Below the pieces are notes generated by a model. The model was not told the DNA's origin. It ran no database searches and saw only the letters and a list, made by a program, of their open reading frames with translations. A stretch of DNA of 64,000 nt from Actinomycetota bacterium. Lineage in GTDB: Bacteria; Actinomycetota; Actinomycetes; Streptosporangiales; Streptosporangiaceae. The stretch is from the NCBI GenBank assembly GCA_003168255.1, contig PMSU01000170.1, forward strand, positions 30,097 to 94,096, read 5' to 3'. Positions 50,964 to 61,000 of this stretch are shown here, one piece after another; position 1 is the first letter of the stretch; the number at the start of each line of letters is the position of its first letter. A program made the position numbers and the translations under genes.

Positions 50964-51099
50964 GCCTCTCCGTTCGGTATAAATCTCTTTAGGGTGGACC
51001 CGCGGGTTCGGCCCTGAGGTCTACCGCATCCATCCCAAATAGGGCTAAAGTCCAGCACATCCCCCCGCGTGCAACGTCGCACAGCCTGGAGCGTGATTT

Positions 51100-52527
51100 G
51101 TGTATCGCATTAACAGAGTCTTGCGTTTGCTGCTTCCCGCCGCGCTGCTGGCTGCCGCGGTCAGCCCGGTCGCGGCGGTGCCCGTGCTGGCCGGCACCAT
51201 GGCTCCGGCGGGGGGCGGGACCACCAAGGAATACACCGGGACGTTTCACGACGGAGCGACCTACCTGATCCAGGTTCCCGCGAAGTGGAACGGGACGCTG
51301 TTCCTCTACAGCCACGGGTACGTGGTCCCCGGATCGTCGAACCCCGCGACGGATGTCGGCGACTCGATCACCGGCGGCTGGATGCTCAGCCACGGCTACG
51401 CCCTGGCCGGCTCGTCGTATGCGACCACCGGATGGGCGGTCCAGCAGGCGCTGCCGGACCAGATTCACACCCTCAATGTCTTCGACAAGGTCGCCGGGAC
51501 GCCGACGCAGACCATCGCCTGGGGTCACTCACTCGGCGGCATGATCACGGCGGGCCTCGTCCAGCGCTACCCGACCCGGTTCAACGCGGCGCTGCCCATG
51601 TGCGGCGTAGTGGCGGGCGGGGTTGCGACCTGGAACACCGCGCTCGACTCTGAGTTCGCGTTCCAGCAGCTGATCGACCCCTCTGTCCAGGTCGTGAACA
51701 TCACTAACCCGGGAGCCAACGTGGTCTCGGCCTACGAGGCCGCGGTGGCAGCGCAGAAAACCCCAGCGGGCCGTGCCCGGATCGCGCTGGCTTCCGCGCT
51801 CGCCGACACGCCGGGCTGGTTCACACCGCTTTCCAAGGAGCCGGCGGCCACGGATTACAAGGCCCAGGAAGCCAACCAGTACCTGTGGGACACCCAGGTA
51901 GACTTCCCGTTCGCTTTCGACCTGCGGGCCGAGCTTGAGGCCAGGGCCGGCGGGAACCCGTCTTGGAACACCGGCGTCAACTACTTCAAGGATCTGCTGA
52001 AGTCGGCTGACCTCAAGGAAGTGCTCGCGATGTACCACGCGGCCGGACTGTCCCTGGACCAGGACCTGGCCACGCTCGCGGCCGCCCCGCGGATCTCGGC
52101 CGACCCGTCGGCGCTGAGCTACCTCAAGAAGAACATCGACTACGACGGCAACCTGAGCGTTCCCGTGCTGACCATGCACACCGTGGGGGACGGGCTGGTA
52201 GTCCCGGAGAACGAGCAGGCCTACAGCGCGGTCGTGGCCAAGGCGGGCGACTCGTCGATGCTGCGGCAGATATTCGTGAGCCGGGCCGGCCACTGCGCGT
52301 TCACGCCAGCCGAGACCATCACGGCGGCGAAGGTGCTGCTGCGCCGCCTGGCCACCGGCCAGTGGAGCGCGGCCCCGCATAGCCCGTCCGTGCTGAACGC
52401 ACAGGCCAAGGCGCTCGGCCCGACCTACAACGTCTACCCCAACGGCAGCGGCACGGAGGTTGCGACCCCGCCGGCCTTCCTGCACTACACCCCGGCGCCC
52501 TACCTTCGCCCGCATGACAAGGAGTAG
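51100..52527 (+). CDS. Secreted alpha/beta hydrolase-fold protein
   Basis: 475 aa from GTG 51100. Signal peptide: MYRINRVLRLLLPAALLAAA, then AVSPVAAVPVLA. The hydrolase core has LFLYSHGYV, TIAWGHSLGGMIT with the nucleophile Ser in GHSLGG, MHTVGDGLVVPENEQAY with the acid Asp, and SRAGHCAFTPAE with the catalytic His. Length and order recall secreted tannase/feruloyl-esterase-like or prolyl-aminopeptidase-like hydrolases, but no specific family is certain. It is a single-gene unit ended by a strong hairpin. Confidence 0.8.
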   Translation: MYRINRVLRLLLPAALLAAAVSPVAAVPVLAGTMAPAGGGTTKEYTGTFHDGATYLIQVPAKWNGTLFLYSHGYVVPGSSNPATDVGDSITGGWMLSHGYALAGSSYATTGWAVQQALPDQIHTLNVFDKVAGTPTQTIAWGHSLGGMITAGLVQRYPTRFNAALPMCGVVAGGVATWNTALDSEFAFQQLIDPSVQVVNITNPGANVVSAYEAAVAAQKTPAGRARIALASALADTPGWFTPLSKEPAATDYKAQEANQYLWDTQVDFPFAFDLRAELEARAGGNPSWNTGVNYFKDLLKSADLKEVLAMYHAAGLSLDQDLATLAAAPRISADPSALSYLKKNIDYDGNLSVPVLTMHTVGDGLVVPENEQAYSAVVAKAGDSSMLRQIFVSRAGHCAFTPAETITAAKVLLRRLATGQWSAAPHSPSVLNAQAKALGPTYNVYPNGSGTEVATPPAFLHYTPAPYLRPHDKE

Positions 52528-52543
52528 CCGCCGCAACCCGTGA

Positions 52544-52590
52544 CCGCAACCCGCGGCGGCAGGTATCGTTCCTGCCGCCGCGGGTTGCGG
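52544..52590 (+). terminator. 20-bp perfect hairpin
   Basis: CCGCAACCCGCGGCGGCAGG (52544-52563) pairs over its full length with the segment 52571-52590 around a 7-nt loop (tatcgtt). It starts 17 bp after the secreted hydrolase stop and lies between convergent genes, so it may stop transcription from both sides. Confidence 0.87.
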
Positions 52591-52675
52591 CGTTAGCTGG
52601 CACCGCCCGGCGCCAGTGGTGTTCGCGGTGACTATCGATTGCGCGGGAAGCGCGCGGACGCGGCCGCGGCGGTTG

Positions 52676-55174
52676 CTAGAGCTGGCCGACGTCGGTCACC
52701 CGCAGGACGGCCGCGCCGGCCGCGTCCGAGGCCGCGAGGTCGATCCGCGCGCTGATGCCCCAGTCGTGATCGCCAGCCGGGTCTTCGAGGATCTGGCGCA
52801 CCGACCAGTGGGCCGGGTGCTCTTCGATGATCAGCAGCCCTGGGCCTCGCGCGTCGGCGCCGGTGCCGATCTGGTCATGCTCGGCGAAGTACGGCTCGAG
52901 CGCGTCGGCCCAGGCATCGCCATCCCAGCCGGCCTCGGCGTCCAGCGCGCCCAGCTCGTCATAGTGGCGCAGGGCCGCGAGCTCAACCCGGCGGAACAGC
53001 GCATTGCGCACCAGCACCCGGAACGCCCGCATGTTGCGGGTTACCGGCGGCGGCCCCTCGTCGGGCGAGGCAGCCGGGTCATCGGCCGGGTTGCTCAGCC
53101 GCGCCCACTCGTCGATCAGGCTGGAGTCGACCTGGCGGACCAGCTCGCCCAGCCATTCGATCAGATCGATGAGCTCCTCGGTCTTGGCCTCATCCGGGAC
53201 GGTACGGCTCAGTGCCTTGTACGCGTCGGACAGGTAGCGCAGCACCAGCCCCTCGCCGCGAGATAGCCCGTAGAAGCCGACGTACTCCACGAAGGTCATC
53301 GCCCGCTCATACATGTCGCGCGCCACTGACTTGGGCGCCAGCTGATGGTCGGCGACCCAGGGATGGCCCTGCCGGTACATGTCGTAGGCAGCTTCCAGAA
53401 GGTCGGCGAGGGGCATGGGGTAGGTGACTTTGTCGAGCAGTTCCATCCGCTCGTCGTACTCGATGCCGTCCGCTTTCATCTGCGCTACCGCCTCGCCGCG
53501 CGCCTTGAACAGCTGCGCCTTCAGCACCTCCCGCGGATCATCCAGGGTGGCCTCGATGACCGAAAGCACGTCCAGCGGATACTCGGGCGACTGCGTGTCA
53601 AGCAGGCCGATCGCGGCCAGCGCGAGTAGCGACAGCGGCTGGTTGAGCGCGAAGTCGTCCTGTAGGTCCACGGTCAGCCGCCAGCGGCGGCCCAGCTCGT
53701 CGGGCTCGGCGAGCCGCTCGACTACGCCCCCCGCCAGCAGCGCGCGGTAGATCGCGAAGGCATGCCGGATATGGCGACGCTGCGCGGCAGGTTCCTCGTC
53801 GTTGTCGGTCAGCAGGTGGCGCATGGCCGCGAACGCATCACCTGGCCGGCCGATCACGTTGAGCAGCATCGCGTGGCTGACCGCGAAGCTGGATTGCAGC
53901 GGCTCAGGCTCCGCCGCCACCAGCCGCTCGAACGTGGGCTTGCCCCAGGAGACGACACCCTCGGGCGGCTTCTTCAGTACCGCCTTGCGCCGCTTCTTAG
54001 GGTCATCGCCGATCTTGGCCAGCGTTCGCTCGTTGTCCAGGACATGCTGAGGGGCCTGCACGACCACGGTACCGACCGTGTCGAAGCCGGCCCGGCCCGC
54101 CCGTCCGGCGATCTGATGGAACTCCCGTGCCTGTAGGTGCCGGGCCCTGGTCCCGTCGTACTTGGACAGCGCGGTGAACAGCACCGTGCGGATCGGCACG
54201 TTGATGCCGACGCCGAGGGTGTCGGTGCCGCAGATGACCTTCAGCAGGCCGGCCTGCGTCAGCGTCTCCACCAGCCGCCGGTAGCGGGGCAGCATCCCGG
54301 CATGGTGGACGCCGATGCCGTGCCGGACCAGCCGGGACAGGGTCTTGCCGAAGCCAGCGGTGAACCGGAAGTTGCCGATCAGGTCGGCGATGGCGTCCTT
54401 CTCCGCGCGGGTGCATACGTTGATGCTCATCAGTGCCTGGGCCTGCTCCACGGCGGCTGCCCGGGTGAAATGCACCACATAAACCGGCACCTGCCGGGTG
54501 TCAATCAGCTCCCGCAGCGTCTCATGCAGCGGCGCGAGCACGTAGGAGAAGACCAGCGGCACCGGGCGCTCCGCCGAGCGGACGACAGCGGTCGGCCGCC
54601 CCGTGCGCCGGACCAGATCACGTTCGAACCGGCTGACGTCGCCCAGCGTGGCCGACATCAGCACGAACTGTGCTCGCGGCAGCTCGATCAGCGGCACCTG
54701 CCAGGCCCAGCCGCGATCGGGGTCGGCGTAGAAGTGGAATTCGTCCATCACCACCTGGCCGACATCGGCCTGCTCCCCGTCGCGCAGCGCGATGTTGGCC
54801 AGGATCTCCGCGGTGCAGCAGATGATCGGCGCGCCGGCGTTCACGCTGGCATCCCCGGTCATCATGCCGACGCTGGCCGCGCCGAACATCTCGATCAGGG
54901 CGAAGAACTTCTCCGACACCAGCGCCTTGATCGGCGCGGTGTAAAAGCTTCGCACGCCCAGTGCCAGGGCCGCGAAGTGCGCGCCGGCCGCGACCAGGCT
55001 CTTGCCGGAGCCGGTCGGACTGCTCAAGATCACGTTCGCACCCGAAACGATCTCGATCAGGGCCTCTTCCTGATGCGGGTACAGGCTGAGACCCTGCTGC
55101 CCAGCCCAGTCGGCGAAGGCATCGAAGATGGAGTCGGGATCGGCGGTCGGGGGGAGCTGATCGATAAGTGACAT
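52676..55174 (-). CDS. DEAD/DEAH-box RNA helicase with DUF3516 C-terminal domain
   Basis: 832 aa from ATG 55174 (GATGAGGGAACC upstream); an upstream extension of the frame has no domain. SF2 motifs in order: Walker A SPTGSGKS (52-59), DEFH box (144-147), SAT (174-176), motif IV-V region IGVHHAGMLPRYRRLVE, motif VI QIAGRAGRAG. The C-terminal 400 residues are the DUF3516 domain of Ski2/Mtr4-like actinobacterial helicases, which are probably involved in RNA turnover. Full length and all motifs present. Confidence 0.9.
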   Translation of the reverse strand: MSLIDQLPPTADPDSIFDAFADWAGQQGLSLYPHQEEALIEIVSGANVILSSPTGSGKSLVAAGAHFAALALGVRSFYTAPIKALVSEKFFALIEMFGAASVGMMTGDASVNAGAPIICCTAEILANIALRDGEQADVGQVVMDEFHFYADPDRGWAWQVPLIELPRAQFVLMSATLGDVSRFERDLVRRTGRPTAVVRSAERPVPLVFSYVLAPLHETLRELIDTRQVPVYVVHFTRAAAVEQAQALMSINVCTRAEKDAIADLIGNFRFTAGFGKTLSRLVRHGIGVHHAGMLPRYRRLVETLTQAGLLKVICGTDTLGVGINVPIRTVLFTALSKYDGTRARHLQAREFHQIAGRAGRAGFDTVGTVVVQAPQHVLDNERTLAKIGDDPKKRRKAVLKKPPEGVVSWGKPTFERLVAAEPEPLQSSFAVSHAMLLNVIGRPGDAFAAMRHLLTDNDEEPAAQRRHIRHAFAIYRALLAGGVVERLAEPDELGRRWRLTVDLQDDFALNQPLSLLALAAIGLLDTQSPEYPLDVLSVIEATLDDPREVLKAQLFKARGEAVAQMKADGIEYDERMELLDKVTYPMPLADLLEAAYDMYRQGHPWVADHQLAPKSVARDMYERAMTFVEYVGFYGLSRGEGLVLRYLSDAYKALSRTVPDEAKTEELIDLIEWLGELVRQVDSSLIDEWARLSNPADDPAASPDEGPPPVTRNMRAFRVLVRNALFRRVELAALRHYDELGALDAEAGWDGDAWADALEPYFAEHDQIGTGADARGPGLLIIEEHPAHWSVRQILEDPAGDHDWGISARIDLAASDAAGAAVLRVTDVGQL

Positions 55175-55235
55175 GGTTCCCTCATCGTGCCCGCCTGCCC
55201 ATGCGCCCCGCCAGCCAGGTCCCCGGGTGATGTCC

Positions 55236-55703
55236 TCAGGCGCCGCCACCCTCGAGCTCTGCCCGGCGCCGCATCTCCTGCGGCGGGACGTCTTCGATGT
55301 GCGTCTGGATGCTCCACACATGGCCGAAGGGATCCTCGATCTGGCCGACCCGATCGCCATAGAAGCGGTCCTGGACCGGTCGGTCGACGGTGGCGCCCGC
55401 CTCGGTCGCCCTCGCCACCGTCGCGTCGACGTCCTCGACGTAGATGGACAGCACCACCGGCGTACCGCCGATTGTCTTGGGACCCAGCACCCCCAAGTCG
55501 GGATACTCGTCGGCCAGCATGACCACCGAGTCGCCGATACCCAGCTCGGCGTGGCCGACCCTGCCGTCGGGGCCATCCATCCGGACGCGCTCGGTGGCGC
55601 CGAAGACATGCTTGTAAAACTCGATCGCGTCCGCCGCCCCATCGATGTGCAGATACGGGCAGATTCTCGGGTAGCCGTCGGGAATCGGCGTCACGTCAGC
55701 CAT
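55236..55703 (-). CDS. VOC/PhnB-like glyoxalase-fold protein
   Basis: 155 aa from ATG 55703 with GAGGAGGTCC upstream. The start GYPRICPYLHIDGAADAIEF and YKHVFGATE are the standard PhnB/glyoxalase opening; GHAELGIGDSVVMLADE and the end FYGDRVGQIEDPFGHVWSI with Glu/His ligand positions follow. Metal-dependent VOC enzymes act on varied small molecules; substrate unknown. Same strand as pspA (31 bp) and the helicase (61 bp), perhaps a single transcript. Confidence 0.87.
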   Translation of the reverse strand: MADVTPIPDGYPRICPYLHIDGAADAIEFYKHVFGATERVRMDGPDGRVGHAELGIGDSVVMLADEYPDLGVLGPKTIGGTPVVLSIYVEDVDATVARATEAGATVDRPVQDRFYGDRVGQIEDPFGHVWSIQTHIEDVPPQEMRRRAELEGGGA

Positions 55704-55734
55704 GGTGGACCTCCTCGCTGGGTTACAACCGGTG

Positions 55735-56466
55735 TCAGCTCGCCGTCAGCTCCGCCGGTGGCGGTGAGCCAGAGCCGATCTCGGCCTTGAGCGCGGCGAG
55801 CTCCTTGTCCACCTCGGCGGCCGACCCGGCTTCGTCGAGCTCCTTCTGAATGTCGTCGGTGTCGCCGCCGACGTCTTCGAGCACTCCGGACTGGAGCAGC
55901 TCGTCCATGGCGCCCGCGCGGGCCTGCATGGTGGCGATCTTGTCCTGGGCCCGCTGGATTTCCGCTCCCGAGTCGCCGAAGGTGGTGGAGATCCCCGCGG
56001 CGCTCTCGTCTACAGAGCTCATGGCTTTCGCCGCGGTGTACTGCGCCTTCAGCACTTCCTTCTGCGTCCGGAAGTCATTGACCTTCTTCTGTAGGGCAGC
56101 GAGGGTGTGCTCGAGCTTCTCCTCCTGCTCGGTGAGCTGCTGATGCTGCGGCTCCATGCCGTCGATCTGGGCCTGCGCGGCCGCCTTGCGGGAGAGAGCC
56201 TCCTTCGCCAGATCTTCCTTGCCCTGGGAGAGCGCTGCCTTCGCCTGATCTTGGAGATGGTCCACCGTGTGCTGGAACTGCTGCTCCTGTAGCTCGATCT
56301 GCTTGCGCGACGCGGCGATGTCCACCAGTCCCCTGCGGACTTGGGTGATCTGCTCGAGCATCTGCTCGTAGGAGAGGTCGAGCATCTCGTCGGGCTTCTC
56401 GGCGGCGTCGAGTGCCTTGTTGGCCTTGGCCTGGACTATGGCGTGGGCCCGTTGGAAGAGGGACAT
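55735..56466 (-). CDS. pspA: PspA/IM30-family membrane stress protein
   Basis: 243 aa from ATG 56466 (TAGGAGCAG upstream). Starts MSLFQRAHAIVQAKANKALD, the amphipathic helix that binds membranes. It then continues almost entirely as coiled coil (residues about 25-190; Gln/Glu/Lys/Ala-rich heptads such as LSQGKEDLAKEALSRKAAAQ) and ends in an acidic low-complexity tail. PspA proteins assemble into scaffolds that repair or buffer the inner membrane under envelope stress. No pspB/C or LiaF-like partner is visible. Confidence 0.9.
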   Translation of the reverse strand: MSLFQRAHAIVQAKANKALDAAEKPDEMLDLSYEQMLEQITQVRRGLVDIAASRKQIELQEQQFQHTVDHLQDQAKAALSQGKEDLAKEALSRKAAAQAQIDGMEPQHQQLTEQEEKLEHTLAALQKKVNDFRTQKEVLKAQYTAAKAMSSVDESAAGISTTFGDSGAEIQRAQDKIATMQARAGAMDELLQSGVLEDVGGDTDDIQKELDEAGSAAEVDKELAALKAEIGSGSPPPAELTAS

Positions 56467-56687
56467 GTCAGTCTGCTCCTAGTCGATGGTGAGCGGAGCC
56501 GGCACCGATTCCGCTGCCGAGCCGGCTCCGGTTCGATGCCGACGCTCGCACCGGAACCGATACTTCGAGAGGCTACCGCCCGTTGCGGTCCCCGGGCCGA
56601 CGGGCGGGCTCGGTTACCGTTGGCTGGAGGCCGGCGAGGTAGCCGCGCCATCCCCGCGTAGCGCCCCGTGGACGAGGAGGCAGCCGG

Positions 56688-57986
56688 ATGCCCGAGGCAG
56701 CAGGGTGCCACATCCTGGCGATCATGGGCTCGGGTGAGACCAGCCCGACCATGGTGACGGTGCACCGCGCGCTTGTCGCGCGGCTGGAGACAGATCGCCC
56801 CACCGCCGTTCTGCTGGCGACGCCTTATGGTTTTCAGGAGAACGCCGACGATGTCTCCGCCCGTTCGAAGGCATACTTTGCCCGCAGCGTCGGCCTTGAC
56901 GTGACCGTGCTGCCCGGCACGCGGCCGCCGCCGGGCGGCGCGGTCACGGGCGAGGAAAGCGCCGGAGCGCTGCTCGCCGCCGACTGGGTGTTCTCCGGCC
57001 CGGGCAGCCCGACCTACGCACTTGCCGAGTGGAAGGGCAGCCCGGTCGCCGAGGCGCTGCGGGACCGGGTGCTGGCCGGCCAGGGGGTGACCGTGCTCGC
57101 CTCCGCGGCTGCGGTCACGATCGGCATCGTCGCCCTGCCGGTATATGAGATCTACAAGGTCGGAGCGGCGCCGCATTGGCTGGACGGCCTTGACCTGATG
57201 GGCGCCCTGGGGCTCAACGTCGCTGTCATCCCGCACTACGACAACGCCGAGGGCGGCAACCACGACACCCGGTACTGCTACCTCGGTGAGCGACGGCTGT
57301 CGCTGCTGGAGCGGGAACTGCCCGCCGGCGCGGCCGTGCTCGGCGTGGACGAGCACACCGTGGCGATCTTCGACCTGCGGGCGGGAACCGTCGAGGTATC
57401 GGGCCGCGGTGGTGTCACGGTACGCCGCAGCGGTGTCAGCACTGTCCTGGCCGCCGGAACGGTTATCCCGCTCAGCCGGCTTCAGGATCTGGTCAGCCGC
57501 GGCACGCCGGCGACTGACATCGGGGCTGCCGGGCCGGAGCCAGGGTCGGCCCCGGATCAGCCGGGGGAGCCGGTGCCGGACGCGCTGCCCGATATCACCG
57601 TGGCCGCGCAGCGCCGCTTCGACGCCGCGGAACACGACCGTGACGCATCGGGGATGGTGGCGGCGATCCTTGACCTGGACACCGCGATTCACGCGTGGGC
57701 CGCCGACACCGAGGAAGATCAGGGAACGGAGCAGGCGCGGGCGGTGCTGCGCAGCCTGGTCGCCCGGCTGGGCCGGGCTGCCCAGGACGGCCTGGGCGAC
57801 CCTCGCGAACGCCTGGAGCCCGCGATGGAGCGCCTGATCACGTTGCGCGACACGCTGCGCCACCAGGGCAGCTACCCGGCCGCCGACGCGATCCGCGACG
57901 CCCTCGCCGCGGCCGGCCTACAGCTTCACGACAGCGTCGACGGCACGCGCTGGGAACTCGAGCCGCCCAGCGCGCCTGTGAGCTAG
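56688..57986 (+). CDS. GATase1/S51-peptidase-like protein with a CysRS-like C-terminal tail
   Basis: 432 aa from ATG 56688 (GAGGAGGC upstream). The first 270 residues follow the type 1 glutamine-amidotransferase-like/peptidase S51 fold: LAIMGSGETSPTM, FSGPGSPTYAL, then VTVLASAAAVTIGIVALPVYE where a cyanophycinase-like nucleophile Ser would lie, with Gly of the usual S-A-G motif replaced by Ala. The last 60 residues, LRHQGSYPAADAIRDALAAAG and DGTRWEL, closely resemble the C-terminal end of cysteinyl-tRNA synthetase (ADAIRDxLxxxGxxxxDxxxGxxW). Catalytic activity is uncertain. Function unknown. Confidence 0.72.
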   Translation: MPEAAGCHILAIMGSGETSPTMVTVHRALVARLETDRPTAVLLATPYGFQENADDVSARSKAYFARSVGLDVTVLPGTRPPPGGAVTGEESAGALLAADWVFSGPGSPTYALAEWKGSPVAEALRDRVLAGQGVTVLASAAAVTIGIVALPVYEIYKVGAAPHWLDGLDLMGALGLNVAVIPHYDNAEGGNHDTRYCYLGERRLSLLERELPAGAAVLGVDEHTVAIFDLRAGTVEVSGRGGVTVRRSGVSTVLAAGTVIPLSRLQDLVSRGTPATDIGAAGPEPGSAPDQPGEPVPDALPDITVAAQRRFDAAEHDRDASGMVAAILDLDTAIHAWAADTEEDQGTEQARAVLRSLVARLGRAAQDGLGDPRERLEPAMERLITLRDTLRHQGSYPAADAIRDALAAAGLQLHDSVDGTRWELEPPSAPVS

Positions 57987-58007
57987 CCGCCAGGCGCGCC
58001 GGTCAGC

Positions 58008-58058
58008 GAGTAAGCCCAGTGAGTAAGCCCAGTGAGTAAGCCCAGTGAGTAAGCCCAG
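58008..58058 (+). repeat. 13-bp minisatellite, four copies
   Basis: gagtaagcccagt at 58008, 58021 and 58034, then a fourth copy ending slightly differently at about 58047-58058. It lies in the 112-bp gap before the large regulator gene. Confidence 0.9.
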
Positions 58059-58098
58059 CCTGCTGCGCAGCCCCCGGTGCTCGCCGTAGCTTTGTAGG

Positions 58099-61000
58099 GT
58101 GGCCGACAGCCGGTCAGATCCCCAGTCGCAGCCGGGACGGCCTGACGTCCCGGATCTCGCGTCGGCGTCCGGACTCGGACGGCAGGTGGTTCGTAACCGC
58201 CTGCTCAGCCAGCTGCGCGCCAGCTCAGTCGCGCTGGTCGAGGCGGGGGCCGGCTACGGCAAGTCGGTGCTCGCCTGGCAGTACCGCCGTGACCTCGGCG
58301 TCGCCGCGGCCTTCGTGCCGCTAGGCCCCCCCGACGATGACCCGGCCATCCTGATGGGCTCGCTCAGGCGCGCCCTGCTGGCATCCAAACTCTCCGACCT
58401 GGCCTCAGCCACCGACGTGGCCGATCCCGCCGCAGGCGTCGAACGGCTCCTTGACGCGCTCGCCGGATCACGCGTGCCGCTGCTCGCTGTCCTCGACGAT
58501 GCCCACCATCTGCGCGGGCCGGAGGTGACCGACCTGGTACTGCGGCTGGCGCGAAGCCTGCCCGCCCCGCACCGCCTGCTGGTCGCCGCCCGGCAGCTAA
58601 GTCCCGGACTGGAACCGCTGCGCACGATCGCGGCCGCCGCCTACCTCGACACCGCGGCGCTCGAGTTCACCCAGCAAGAGGCATCGGCGCTGGCCGCCGG
58701 CTACCTCGGGCGGCAGCCCTCGGGCTGGGAGCTGAACGTGCTTCTCGAGGCGACAAGGGGCTGGGTCACCGCACTCGTCCTGGCCACCTCGTCCAAGGCG
58801 TCCGTCGACGGGCTCGCCCGCGGCCAGGGCCCGGCTAGCCGCGACGACATGACCGTTGCCCCGCTGCTCGACCCGATCATCGCGCTGCTGCGGCCGGCGG
58901 ACCGGGGCGCGGTCGTTCAGCTCGCCCACCTCCCGATGCTGTCCGCCGAGATCGCCGATGCCGTCAGCGGCGCCGACGGCACGCTGCACCGGATCATCGC
59001 GGTCGGCATTCCGGTCGCACGGACGCCGACCGGCTGGTGGGAGATGCCCGGTCCGGTTTCTGCCTACCTGGCGTCCCAGCATGAGCTGGCCCCGCAGACC
59101 GCGAGCATCGTTGCCGGCGCCTACGAGCAGCACGGCGAGCCGCTGGCCGCAATAAGGACTCTGCTGGCGGCACGGCTCCCCGCGGCGGCGGCCCGCACGC
59201 TGGCAAACATCGCCGTCGACAAGGTGGAGGACATCGGCTGGGCGACCCTCCGCGACCTGGTCGCCGAGCTGCCGCGCCCCGCCGTGCAGGAGTTCCCGAG
59301 GGTCCTGCTGCACCTGGCCCGGGTCGCCGAGATGACGCACCACGCCGACATCCGCACCGACGCCCTGGCCCGTGCCGCCGCGATCCTGGACGAGCAAGCC
59401 GAGCAAGCCGAGCAAGCCGACCCGGTCTTCCGCCGCGAAGTCGACGCCGAGCGAGCCCGCGATCTCATGTGGGACGAGCGCACCCGGGCGCAGTCAAGGA
59501 CGCTGGCCGCCTCGGTCGTGGCGAACGCGGGCGAGGACGAGACCACGGCACGGGCCAGGGCGCTCGACGTGCTCGGCCGCCTGGCCTCCTGGTTCAGCGC
59601 CGACGGCGTCCAACCGGAGGCCGAAGCGCTGCTGTTGCAGTCGGCCAGGCTGGCTCGCCGGATCGGGCAGCGGACCTGGGCGGCGCAGGCCCTGGTGGCG
59701 GTCGCCATGGGCTTCTACTTCGCGCTCTGCCGCTATGAGCGTGCCCTCGCCACGCTCAACGAAGTGCTCGCCCAGTTGCCCGCCCGCAGCCTCTACCGGG
59801 CAACCGTGCAGAGCTTCGTGTCCGATGTCCTGGTCGAGCTGGGCCGGTTCGGCGAGGCCGAGGCAAGCATCGACGAGATGCGCGAGATCGGCCAGGCCTA
59901 CCGCGAGGAATGGGCGATCGCCTACGCATCGTGGAGCGAGGCGGCGCTCGCCTCGTACGCCGGCGATCGCGACCGGACCGTCCGGGCAGTGCTGGAAGCC
60001 GAAGCGCATCGCGATGTCTGGTACGACCAGGCTTCGGGAGTGGAGTTCCTGGCCTGCGCCTGCGACCACCTCGACCGGGTGGGCGAGCACAAGATGGCGG
60101 CTGACCGGCTGGCGCGGGCACAGCAGCGGATGGCAGGCTGTGAGCGCCCGGTCCGGGTCTTCGGGGCGGCCGTGCTCGGGCGTTCGGGCGACCCCGCGGA
60201 GGCAGCCAGGGTCATCGCGCAGACGCTGGCCGACTACGACCTCGAGCCGCAGGAGCGGTGGCCGCTGCTGTTGATGCAGGCCTACGCGGCATACCGCCGG
60301 GGAGATCCGCGGGCGGGCAGGCTCGCCGCCGAGGCATTCGACGTATGCCTCGAGCTGGGCCATCCCGACGGGCCGCTCACCCGCGAGCGCGTCGTGGCGC
60401 AGACGTTGCTTCCGCTGGCCGCGGCGGCAGGCTCGCGGTCGGCCCCGGCGCTCGGCTCAGCGGCCGGCACCCTGTCGCTCACGCTGCTCGGCCGCTTCGA
60501 AGTCCGGCGGCAGGAGACGCTGGTCGAGCTCCCGCCCGGCCGGCCCGCCAAGGCGGTGCGCGTGGTGGCGGCGGCCGGCGGCCGGATGCACGCCGAGGAA
60601 CTCATCGAGATCCTGTGGCCTGAAACCGATCCGGAGGCCGGCCGCAACCGGCTGCGCAACCTGCTCAGCCGTCTGCGGACGGCGGCCGGAGATGTACTCG
60701 TCCGTGATCAGGAAAAGATCGTTTTTCCGAACGGCATCGAGTCGGACGCCGCGCTGTTCGAGACCCAGGCGCGGGCGGCCATCGCCGCTCGATCGGCCGG
60801 TGAGGTCAGCCGGGCGCTCGGTCTGGCCAGGTCGGCAGTCTGGCGGTATGGCGGCGAGCTGCTGCCGGACGACCGCTACGCGGACTGGGCGGCGGTGGCG
60901 CGGGAGCGGCTGACCGGCCTGCACGTCGAACTCCTCGACGTCCTGGCCGCCGACGCCGCCGAGCGTGGCGACGTGGACGAGGCGGTCCGGCTGCTGCGGC

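Noticed and set aside
49956..51017. 353-codon plus frame continuing from the ATPase fragment
   Set aside because: After the repeats it is only the antisense of the GNAT gene.
56436..57863. 475-codon minus frame
   Set aside because: Lies opposite the well-supported S51-like gene and overlaps the start of pspA; no motif.
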